A DNA stretch of 39,802 bases, from contig BAXO01000053.1 of NCBI GenBank assembly GCA_001310555.1, positions 1 through 39,802 of the forward strand, written 5' to 3'. Source of the stretch: Bacillus sp. JCM 19058. GTDB lineage: Bacteria; Bacillota; Bacilli; Bacillales_H; Bacillaceae_D. The translations under genes were made by a program, and so were the position numbers. Shown piece by piece: positions 29,619 through 36,257 of this stretch (position 1 is its first letter; every line of letters begins with the position of its first letter). Below the pieces are notes generated by a model. It worked only from the letters and a program-made list of their open reading frames with translations, had not been told where the DNA came from and did no database searches.

Positions 29619-29774
29619 TTATGAGCGTGCAAAGGGTTTTCTCCGGAATTGAACGACATTTAGTAATGCGTCCAGCTCCTGACTACAGCGTACGGTTTTC
29701 TCTGAGTTAAATCCATACTTCCTTGCAAAGTGTAGCATTTGCGATCGTTTTGACTCAATTTCCATTTCCATCAT
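29619..29774 (-). CDS. Spo0E-family aspartyl-phosphate phosphatase
   Basis: 51 residues of the Spo0E/YisI/YnzD type, which dephosphorylate Spo0A-P and delay sporulation. The signature is CSQELDALLN, after a first helix ESKRSQMLHFARKYGFNSEKTV; together they form the two-helix hairpin of the family. ATG 29774 is chosen because GGAGTGGAG lies just upstream; a longer frame from TTG 29804 would place the ribosome site inside the gene. Intact. It lies upstream of the dapA leader on the same strand. Its presence with racA and kapB fits a sporulating host. Confidence 0.85.
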   Translation of the reverse strand: MMEMEIESKRSQMLHFARKYGFNSEKTVRCSQELDALLNVVQFRRKPFARS

Positions 29775-30053
29775 CTTTCTCCACTCCAAATAAATTAGTT
29801 GCAAAAGAAAAACGACTTATTGATCAAGAGAAGTTAGTTATACATGTAAGTCCATAAGCCACGTTTTTTCACACAACGACTATTATATCCAAAATAATAA
29901 TGAAAAAAAAGTGTTTTCTGAAAAGTAGTCAAAATTAGCTAAAATTAGAAGGAAATCGACAATAATATTACGCGATTCAAGAAGGAATTTTCCAAATATT
30001 TGTTGTTTGAAGCGAACGATTCAGTCACAGAATAATAGATAGGAGGGATGGAG

Positions 30054-30408
30054 TTGAAAATGAAGCGAGTCGTTTTCTTGCTGTTATTTGTTTTGTTATG
30101 TGGATGCACGGAAGCACACGACTTAGCGATGAGTTCAGTGATATCGTTGAGTGAAAATGAGCGAGTAATTGAGGAGCGGGGTGGTGAGGCAGAGCTACAA
30201 ATGCTGACAAAGTCTTTTCAGAAGCTCAGTGATCAGCGGGTCCGTTTAGAGCGAAAGGTGTTGAAACGGCCTTTCGATTACGCTTTTTTTTGAAAAAAAA
30301 GCGAGTCATTCGTCCCGAGGAGCTGAAAAAGCCAAAAATCCCGTTGCTTAAAAAGATTAGAGAGCAGTTGAAAAATTTGAGAGGGGTTAACGGGTTTAAG
30401 CTTGGCTA
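30054..30408 (+). CDS. Small lipoprotein, unknown function, one frameshift
   Basis: TTG 30054 is 7 bases from AGGAGG; ATG 30048 is too near the ribosome site. Signal peptide MKRVVFLLLFVLLCGC with the lipobox Cys at LCGC. The mature part is helical and charged (ISLSENERVIEERGG, LTKSFQKLSDQRVRLERKVLKRP). The frame stops at 30293 in a T8 run (30284-30291); adding one T gives AFFLKKKRVIRPEELKKPKIPLLKKI and ends at TAA 30406-30408, for about 118 residues with a very basic C-terminus. Not recognised; cell-wall or membrane binding of the basic tail is a guess. Confidence 0.6.
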
Positions 30409-30466
30409 AAATAATGATCTTGCCTCTCAGCACCGCTTGAACCGAGACAGATGGCAATTCTGTAAT

Positions 30467-30497
30467 CGGGAAACGGGATCTTCGTTTCCCGGTTTCT
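30467..30497 (+). terminator. Terminator downstream of the small lipoprotein gene
   Basis: CGGGAAACG (30467-30475) pairs with CGTTTCCCG (30483-30491), followed by GTTTCTTG. Confidence 0.7.
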
Positions 30498-30633
30498 TGT
30501 TGGAGTATACTAAAGGCGTCGGCCCCTGCTCATCCTTATCAAGAATATCTTCCGATAGGAAAATATTGAGCGGCCGCTTAGCCTAAAGTGACTCGTATAA
30601 TAGCTTGCGGTAGTTCCGTCAAAAAGTCCTTTT

Positions 30634-31189
30634 CTAGAAAATACCATAATCCTCAGTAACAGACAGCCATTCACGCTCAAGCTGACTAAGGATTAGCAGC
30701 GAATTGTCATAATACAGGTTTACATGATTGTATTGCAATGGATGAATCGGCTTTTTCATTTCATTTAGCGCACGATCAAGAGCATCAACCTCAATTAACA
30801 TAGTTAGTTGAATCGAATAAAAGCCGTCAAATGCCCCTGGTCGCTCGATGTCTAGAAACGTGTCCGTTTTTTTCTCTGAGTTCATCAATCGCTGCTTTTA
30901 CTGCTGGCAAGGCCTCGTCATTTTGCCTTCTTTCTGCAAAAAAAGTAGTCTTGATCGTGTAAAATATCAGTGACCTCATGAAGATAATCCTTGCTTCCTC
31001 GGCATAAGCATGAACCTCTTCATCGACATACGTCTTATGCTTATTGATGTCGCGATCGCTCGGTAAGCCTTGAAAGCCATAGGATTGCTTCTCCTGCTGC
31101 TCGTTTCCTGAAGGTAATGGCTCATTCCGAGCACAGCCGATTATGCTGACGACTAGTAAACAAACCAAGAATAATTTGTACGTTCGCAT
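30634..31189 (-). CDS. Lipoprotein, unknown function, one frameshift
   Basis: ATG 31189 follows GAGGTGG. Signal peptide RTYKLFLVCLLVVSIIGCARN, lipobox IIGC. The rest is a predicted helical protein (DEEVHAYAEEARIIF, LPAVKAAIDELREK) that shifts frame in T7 at 30867-30873 (plus strand) and continues as KTDTFLDIERPGAFDGFYSI and LDRALNEMKKPIHPLQYN, ending EWLSVTEDYGIF. About 185 residues. I do not recognise the family. It is the third short envelope protein in this stretch, on the strand opposite its neighbours. Confidence 0.65.
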
Positions 31190-31332
31190 TCAAACCACCT
31201 CTCGTCTAACAGCTTATAGAAAATAGTATGGAAGCTTTCGCTGAATTTATGTATTCTTGCCGGTATAGGAACCATTTTTGTACAAACAATAACTATAAAA
31301 TCAATTAGCTACCTGAAAGGAGGATAATAAAA

Positions 31333-31454
31333 ATGCCGATTATGAAACGGTGATGGGGAGGGAGCCGGTCGAGGCAACCGAGGAGCGGAGCGAAGAACCG
31401 ATGGAAGAACCAACGATATTGGAGATGATTAACGATTATTACAGCAAAAATTAA
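31333..31454 (+). CDS. Very small acidic peptide gene, one frameshift
   Basis: A strong AAAGGAGG site (31316-31323) is 9 bases from ATG 31333, yet the frame stops after six codons. Adding one A near 31344-31346 opens a frame of about 40 codons with very acidic composition: GREPVEATEERSEEPMEE, ending PTILEMINDYYSKN with TAA at 31452-31454. The ribosome site and the coherent composition support a real small gene. Function unknown. Confidence 0.45.
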
Positions 31455-31486
31455 AGAAAGTAAACCTCTGATTCGTTCATTCGAAC

Positions 31487-31515
31487 TTGCATCTCGTTTA
31501 TGAGTGTTGTATAAT
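31487..31515 (+). promoter_or_regulatory. Strong sigma-A promoter upstream of the csp region
   Basis: TTGCAT (31487-31492), a 17-base spacer, TATAAT (31510-31515). The predicted start is about 31522. No gene follows for 300 bases; the transcript would run through a structured, ORF-free stretch to the long hairpin at 31695. Confidence 0.7.
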
Positions 31516-31694
31516 AGCTGTGACGTTTGATTCTCAACCAATAATAGCGCTTTTCAATCAGCTGGCGCGGTCATCGGAGCCGCAAGGATGAAAGAGAGGT
31601 AGGGCTTTTATTGTTTGGATGGTAAAAACGGATCTTTCTTAAGCTTCATATGAAAATATAGGTTGGTCATGAGTAACACAAGTAAGAGTTTATT

Positions 31695-31760
31695 ATTCAC
31701 ATATTATAAGGAATATTCACTCATTTTGTGACTGATGCTCCTTATAATATGTGAATTTTT
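31695..31760 (+). terminator. Long AU-rich terminator or attenuator hairpin ahead of csp
   Basis: An 18-bp perfect stem (31695-31712 with 31739-31756), 26-base loop, then TTTTTA. It lies 67 bases before the cold-shock gene at 31827, and I see no separate promoter between them. It may end a non-coding RNA from 31522 or act as an attenuator for csp. Confidence 0.7.
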
Positions 31761-31826
31761 ATTTACCTCTGATTGTAGATACGATTAGCATATTAAGAAA
31801 ATTTAATGAAGATTGGGGTTTGTAAC

Positions 31827-32027
31827 ATGGAAACTGGAAAAGTGAAATGGTTCAACGCAGAAAAAGGATTCGGTTTTATTGAAGTCGAAGACGGAAATGA
31901 CGTATTCGTACACTTCAGCGCTATTACTGGCGAAGGATTCAAAACTCTAGAGGAAGGTCAGGCGGTCGAATTTGAAATTGTCGAAGGCGATCGTGGACCG
32001 CAAGCGGCTAACGTTGTTAAACTGTAG
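31827..32027 (+). CDS. Cold-shock protein, CspB/CspC type
   Basis: 66-residue OB-fold RNA/DNA-binding chaperone, intact. RNP1 KGFGFIEV and RNP2 VFVHFSAI are both present, starting [10 protein letters not shown] and ending [13 protein letters not shown] 31827 follows TTGGGG at 8 bases; the longer in-frame start at 31806 is rejected since it lacks a ribosome site. The leader has the long hairpin described at 31695. A perfect terminator follows. A second csp gene lies 0.8 kb downstream. Confidence 0.93.
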   Translation: METGKVKWFNAEKGFGFIEVEDGNDVFVHFSAITGEGFKTLEEGQAVEFEIVEGDRGPQAANVVKL

Positions 32028-32039
32028 TGTCGCATAAGA

Positions 32040-32076
32040 AATCCCGTCCGACTTAAAGTAACCGGACGGGATTTTT
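32040..32076 (+). terminator. Terminator of the first csp gene
   Basis: AATCCCGTCCG (32040-32050) pairs with CGGACGGGATT (32063-32073), followed by TTTTC. Confidence 0.88.
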
Positions 32077-32674
32077 CTAATTCAGGAAGAGGAATGGAGC
32101 TTATATTTCAAATGGGGCTCCTAAATTTAGGCTGTCGTACGAGACCTTTTGCGCTTCTTGATCAGTTATAATGGTTCCCACGTCAGTATGTCGAAGTAAC
32201 ATTCAGTTCCAGACGCTCTTCTTCATTCTATTTTAATTTCATAAATCGTCTTCCCCTAAACTTAATTTGAGTGTAATCTATACTTTGCGTTTTAGAGCGG
32301 CTACCATACAGATAATTTCACGTACCGTAATGTTTTTCAATTGCTAGGAACAAAAAAATCGCTTAAAGCGTTTATACTTTTGATGAAAGGTAGATGACGG
32401 AAAGTGGAGAATTCTTTATATCCTCCACAATGAAGTGTGTGAGAATTAATAAATGCAGCTCCTATTCATGGAGCGATCGCTGATGGGGAGCTTTTTATCC
32501 GCAAGTTAGTTTGCCATAAAACTAGTGATTACGTTAGGGGGAGGATCAACCACCAAGAACCAATTTTTATTTTGCGCTTGCAAAAAAGGATTAAAATGCC
32601 AAGGGTTTTGTAAAGCTGAATCCAAAAAAGGTTCAAATCATTATGCTGATGTCGAATTTATTTAGCAAATATGT
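32077..32674. other. Gene-free region between the two csp genes
   Basis: No reading frame with a ribosome site is seen. The stretch has two local inverted repeats, GTGGAG (32404-32409) with CTCCAC (32422-32427), and the hairpin at 32457 listed separately. A possible but poor -35/-10 pair starts at 32341 (TTGCTA, 17 bases, TAAAGC). A short non-coding RNA from about 32370 to 32496 is possible but weakly supported. Confidence 0.35.
32457..32496 (+). terminator. Orphan intrinsic terminator between the csp genes
   Basis: AGCTCC (32457-32462) pairs with GGAGCT (32487-32492), with inner CAT/ATG and AGC/GCT pairs, then TTTTT. No coding gene ends here. Confidence 0.5.
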
Positions 32675-32703
32675 TTGCAAACGTGAAACGTCTATGCTAA
32701 AGT
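32675..32703 (+). promoter_or_regulatory. Promoter of the second csp gene
   Basis: TTGCAA (32675-32680), a 17-base spacer, TAAAGT (32698-32703). The start near 32710 gives a 5-prime leader of about 125 bases, typical of cold-shock mRNAs. Confidence 0.6.
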
Positions 32704-32801
32704 AAACTTATTATTTTTGTTCGTTCTTAAGATGGATAGCAGGATGACCATTGAGTTGTTTTCCTCTTGAAAAATTATTAATGACGAGAATAAATTAATG
32801 A

Positions 32802-32815
32802 TGGGCATTTGCCCA
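32802..32815 (+). promoter_or_regulatory. Leader hairpin just upstream of the csp ribosome site
   Basis: TGGGC-ATTT-GCCCA, 5 bases before GAGGAGG. It could modulate access to the ribosome site with temperature. Confidence 0.4.
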
Positions 32816-32834
32816 AGATAGAGGAGGAAACAAC

Positions 32835-33034
32835 ATGCACGAAGGTACTGTTAAGTGGTTTAACGCAGAAAAAGGTTTTGGTTTCATCGAGCGTGAAGGT
32901 GGAGAAGATGTATTCGTCCACTTCTCGGCTATTCAAAGCGAAGGTTTAAAACGCTTGAAGAAGGTCAATCAGTAACATTCGATATCGTCGAAGGTAACCG
33001 TGGCGAGCAAGCGTCTAACGTTCAAAAAGCATAA
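32835..33034 (+). CDS. Cold-shock protein, CspD/CspB type, one frameshift
   Basis: OB-fold cold-shock protein, paralogue of the gene at 31827. Starts [19 protein letters not shown], with RNP1 KGFGFIER and RNP2 VFVHFSAI. One T is missing near 32945, so the frame appears to stop at a TAA near 32971; repair gives [20 protein letters not shown] and the end EQASNVQKA with TAA at 33032-33034. Repaired length is 66 residues. ATG 32835 follows GAGGAGG at 7 bases. It has its own promoter, long leader and terminator. Confidence 0.9.
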
Positions 33035-33038
33035 TTTT

Positions 33039-33065
33039 AAAAAAGACCCAATAAGGGTCTTTTTT
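33039..33065 (+). terminator. Terminator of the second csp gene
   Basis: AAAAAAGACCC (33039-33049) pairs with GGGTCTTTTTT (33055-33065), with a short loop. Confidence 0.85.
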
Positions 33066-33436
33066 AATCGACATTTTTGACAAGACACTTGGAACGCCGA
33101 ATTCGGACGGGCCCAGCTTGATGCAGCACAGAGCAGTTACATTAAAAATTTCCTTCCAGTACGCATGATTGTCATGGCTGTCCACTTTCGTGATCATCGT
33201 TGCGGCCAGAACTTCAATACGTCGTCAACTTACACATCTCGATTCCAAATTATAATAACTTCATAATGATGAAAATTTCCGTAAACGTTATGCTGGCGGG
33301 ACAAGCGGTTTCTTAAATATGACGTACCCCTCATTTCCTATGTGAATGACACATCCTTTATTCTCCAATCGGTTATTTTTATTTCCCCGAAGATTAAAAT
33401 CACGCGTTTTTATAAAAAATAGAGGAAGCAGAATTC
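33066..33436. other. Gene-free, AT-rich region
   Basis: 371 bases upstream of the marR promoter. I see no gene, RNA or repeat; the 60-codon minus-strand frame at 33197-33015 runs through the csp terminator and has no ribosome site. Confidence 0.4.
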
Positions 33437-33470
33437 TTTACTTTTTATTAGTTTAGTACTAAACTAAGAT
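33437..33470 (+). promoter_or_regulatory. marR promoter with overlapping palindromic operator
   Basis: TTTACT (33437-33442), a 17-base spacer and TAAACT (33460-33465). A perfect 16-bp palindrome AGTTTAGTACTAAACT (33450-33465) covers the spacer and the whole -10. This is the usual geometry of autorepression by a MarR dimer. Confidence 0.65.
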
Positions 33471-33486
33471 GAGTAGGAGGGAGTAC

Positions 33487-33909
33487 ATGGCAGAATACTT
33501 ATCACAGGAAGAACGCTATAGCCTTTTAATTTGGATTAGGCTGGCCCGCTTATATCATTCAAATGTCCGAGCATCCACGAAGCATTTAAGTCAATGGGGA
33601 TTGACTGCCCCACAATTTGATGCCCTCATACAAATCGGAAAACAACAGCCTCTGTCACAAAAGGAGCTTGCTGAGAAGCTGCTCGTTACAAAAGGCAATG
33701 TGACCCAATCACTGGCCAGGTTAGAAAAGGCAGGCTTAATTCAAAGAGAGCAGCATTGGAGAACCAAATTAATTTCATTAACGTCGCAAGGGATGGCTTT
33801 ATTTCAAGAAGTCGTTCCGAAGCAGGAGCGTTTTCAGGCTAAGCAATTGCAAGGTTTAAGTAAAGAAGAACAAAAGCAGCTGCTTCGATTATTAAGAAAA
33901 CTACAATAA
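33487..33909 (+). CDS. MarR-family transcriptional regulator
   Basis: 140 residues, intact. Winged-helix DNA-binding domain: [33 protein letters not shown], wing [13 protein letters not shown], and flanking dimerisation helices. ATG 33487 follows AGGAGGG; the longer frame from 33469 would put the ribosome site inside the gene. The ring-cleaving dioxygenase gene starts 23 bases downstream, like the MhqR-controlled genes for quinone and catechol stress in B. subtilis. Autoregulation through the palindrome at 33450 is inferred. It has Cys-free sensing regions, so a ligand-binding rather than thiol-oxidation mechanism is more likely. Confidence 0.85.
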   Translation: MAEYLSQEERYSLLIWIRLARLYHSNVRASTKHLSQWGLTAPQFDALIQIGKQQPLSQKELAEKLLVTKGNVTQSLARLEKAGLIQREQHWRTKLISLTSQGMALFQEVVPKQERFQAKQLQGLSKEEQKQLLRLLRKLQ

Positions 33910-33931
33910 ACAAAATAAGGAGTGTGTGAAA

Positions 33932-34906
33932 TTGAAGCCATTAAAAGGTCAGCATCATGTGTCAGCCATTACAGCCAATGCAAGAAAGAACTTTGAGTTT
34001 TATACAAAGGTTCTTGGAATGAGGCTTGTCAAAAAAAACGGTAAACCAGGACGATACGTCTGTTTATCATTTGTTTTATGCAGATGAACGGGGAAATCCA
34101 GGAACGGATTTAACATTTTTTTGAAATCCCGAATGCTGGTCGGACGTATACAGGGACGAACAGTATTACTGCGACATCTTTACGTGTGCCATCGGATGCG
34201 TCACTCGATTATTGGAAAAAACGTTTTGAAGAGCATCGGGTGGATCATGGGGACATTACCCGTCACAGTGGACGAGCAGCCTTGCCCTTTCAGGACTTCG
34301 AAAATCAGCGCCTTATCCTCGTCTCTGATGAAACAATCGTGGAGTTGCAGGTGGAAACGCCTGGGGAAAAAGCTCTGTTCCAAAGGAGCATGCAATCTAC
34401 GGGCTAGGTCCAGTAATGCTTACGGTTTCACGACCAGAGCTAACCGCTAAAACCTTGACAGATGTATTAAGCTTTCGTGAGACGCGTCAGTTTGCTGCGC
34501 TTGAGGGTGGACAAGAGCCGATTCGTGTTTTCGAAACGGGGGAAGGAGGCACTGGGGCTGAAATTCACCTCGAAACGCGAAATGATTTGCAGCGGGAACG
34601 CCCGGGCCGGGGGAGTGTGCATCACGTTGCTTTCCGAGTCGAGAACGATGAAGAAATGCACAAATGGTGGAACGGATAGAACAGCTCGGATTACCGAATT
34701 CTGGCTTTGTCGAACGGTATTACTTCCGTTCACTTTATTTCCGTGAACCAAACGGCATTTTGTTTGAATTGGCGACAGACGGACCTGGCTTTGAAACTGA
34801 TGAGCCGTTTGAAACTCTTGGGGAAGCACTGGCTTTGCCTCCCTATTTTGAAGAGCAGCGCGACCAGATTGAGGCGAAGCTTGAACCATTAAAGACAAAG
34901 GAATAG
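33932..34906 (+). CDS. Ring-cleaving dioxygenase, MhqA/MhqO-like VOC protein, four frameshifts
   Basis: Two-module vicinal-oxygen-chelate (glyoxalase fold) protein of about 324 residues that in B. subtilis (MhqA, MhqO) protects against quinones and catechols. TTG 33932 is 9 bases from AAGGAG. Metal-binding residues fit [10 protein letters not shown] at the N-terminus, [13 protein letters not shown] in the second module and [18 protein letters not shown] near the end. Also typical: [23 protein letters not shown] and [13 protein letters not shown]. Frame breaks: A8 at 34031-34038, T7 at 34126-34132, near 34370 (repaired as [16 protein letters not shown]) and near 34668 (a missing G; repaired as [15 protein letters not shown]). 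Probable operon with marR. Confidence 0.85.
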
Positions 34907-35048
34907 CGGACTGAAGCCGGCAAATTAGTGCAGTGTAAGATTCTTATTGGCGCGCACCACTTCGCACAAGTACAAGCTTATCGACTCCCTCTGCTACAAG
35001 TGAATGCTGCCTTCAAGTAGGGTAGGAGGGGAAACTTTAAGGGCTTGT

Positions 35049-35111
35049 CCCGATCAGTTTGGATACGTCAGTGGGGTTTCTGCCCACTGACAGTTCGTTG
35101 AACCAATCGGG
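35049..35111. repeat. Structured intergenic element
   Basis: The 304-base gap 34907-35210 has no gene but has a nested palindrome: CCCGAT (35049-35054) with ATCGGG (35106-35111), and inside it GTCAGTGGG (35067-35075) with CCCACTGAC (35083-35091). A T6 run follows 13 bases later. It may be the terminator of the marR-dioxygenase operon or a dispersed Bacillus repeat. Confidence 0.45.
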
Positions 35112-35210
35112 GAGAGGGGATATTTTTTAAATTATTAGGAAAGTGAAAGGATGATCTGTTGGAACAGCCAATCCCATCCTTACACAGCTCGCAACATATG
35201 AAGGAGAACT

Positions 35211-35764
35211 TCAATATAAGCTTTTACTGTTTTCAGGTAGTTTAAATGGGTTTTCTTTATTTATACGGTCGTAAAACATAATTCCATTTAAATGGTCGAC
35301 TTCATGCTGAATAACAATTGAAGGATATCCGCTGAGTTTTAAAAATATCTCTTCTCCCAATACATTGAATCCCTTCACTTTTATCCGCTCATACCTTGGA
35401 ACATAACCTATTATCTCACGATCAACCGAGAGGCAACCTTCGCTTTGTGGCAAATAAATCATGGATACGGAATGGCTGACTATTTTTGGATTGATCAGCG
35501 TATATTCGTGTTCTCTCCCTCTCTCATCCGTTAAATACGCTGCAAACATTTGCTTATTTAAACCGATTTGATTTGCGGATAAACCGACTCCTGCACGTAA
35601 TTTGTATTTTTTTTGGCGAGAGCGGGCTCCTGACTATTTTTCAAAAAGTTCAGCATGCAAATTAATGTTTCCTTATCATCTTGAGAAGGAGGTAGCGGGA
35701 CTTTGTGTGTCGCTTGATTAAGTATTGGATTCCCTTCCTTTACAATATCTTTCATCGTTATCAT
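35211..35764 (-). CDS. def: Type 2 peptide deformylase, one frameshift
   Basis: Metalloenzyme that removes the N-formyl group from nascent proteins; about 184 residues, as B. subtilis YkrB (DefB). It starts MITMKDIVKEGNPIL at ATG 35764, overlapping the upstream HTH gene by 11 bases with no ribosome site, so translation is probably coupled. Motif 1 reads GVGLSANQIG instead of the usual GxGLAAPQ; motif 2 is EGCLSVD with the metal Cys; motif 3 is QHEVDHLNG with both His and the Glu. The frame breaks in T8 at 35608-35615 (plus strand), exactly before motif 1. Insertions typical of Gram-positive type 2 enzymes are present (GYVPRYERI). Confidence 0.88.
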
Positions 35765-35774
35765 ATAATTTGAA

Positions 35775-35978
35775 TTAAATTTTTTCATAAATAAACAAAT
35801 CATCCACCTTTACTTTTAATCTTTCAGCCAATTTGAATGCCAATTCCAGCGTAGGGTCATATTTATCATTCTCAATACAGTTTATCGTTTGTCGAACGAC
35901 CCCGCATTCCTTGGCAAGCCTCTCTTGCGTAATCCCCAGCTTCTTCCGTATCGCTTTAATTTTATTTTTCAATTTCAT
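35775..35978 (-). CDS. Cro/CI-type small HTH regulator, first gene of the def operon
   Basis: 67 residues, nearly all one helix-turn-helix domain: IKAIRKKLGITQERLAKECGVVRQTINCIENDKYDPTLELAFKLAERL, as in the small YgzD-like XRE regulators. ATG 35978 is preferred, with AGGTG close upstream (GTG 35981 is the longer option). It overlaps def and shares a strong promoter flanked by two operator dyads, which it probably binds itself. Intact. Confidence 0.82.
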   Translation of the reverse strand: MKLKNKIKAIRKKLGITQERLAKECGVVRQTINCIENDKYDPTLELAFKLAERLKVKVDDLFIYEKI

Positions 35979-35984
35979 CACCTA

Positions 35985-36002
35985 TGTCAAAAGACTTGGA
36001 CA
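35985..36002. promoter_or_regulatory. Operator dyad 1 of the HTH-def operon
   Basis: TGTCAAAAGACTTGGACA, an imperfect dyad of the form TGTCMAA-N4-TTKGACA, placed over the predicted transcription start and just before the HTH ribosome site. Confidence 0.6.
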
Positions 36003-36004
36003 TA

Positions 36005-36034
36005 ATTATAAAACAAAACGAATAAGCATGTCAA
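36005..36034 (-). promoter_or_regulatory. Consensus sigma-A promoter of the HTH-def operon
   Basis: On the minus strand TTGACA (complement of 36029-36034), an 18-base spacer and TATAAT (complement of 36005-36010). Both hexamers are perfect. Confidence 0.75.
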
Positions 36035-36046
36035 AAAGTTTGGACA
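36029..36046. promoter_or_regulatory. Operator dyad 2 of the HTH-def operon
   Basis: TGTCAAAAAGTTTGGACA, differing from dyad 1 at two positions, overlapping the -35 hexamer; the two dyads are 44 bases apart centre to centre. Confidence 0.6.
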
Positions 36047-36257
36047 TTTTTGTTCAAATACTTATGGCTGTTACTCGTACTATCAATTGTTGATGTGATG
36101 AATATCGACATAGTATAGCAGGAAAAAGAATGAGTGCTGTTCACGCGAAATAATCTCGATAAAAAAATAAGCTTTTCCAAATAATTTTCGGCTTTCGGAA
36201 GTCATCCTGTATTATAATGAATATATGAAAAAAAATGAGAAGAGGGATGGAGTCATT

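Noticed and set aside
31305..31541. 78-codon minus-strand frame near 31.4 kb
   Set aside because: It is antisense to the acidic peptide gene and the strong promoter at 31487, and has no ribosome site.
31516..31694. Known riboswitch class in the leader upstream of the first csp gene
   Set aside because: Compared by eye with purine, SAM, TPP, glycine, c-di-GMP, fluoride, manganese and guanidine consensus elements; none matches.
34121..34450. 109-codon frame inside the dioxygenase gene
   Set aside because: It is a shadow frame; the neighbouring frame carries the VOC-fold protein motifs.
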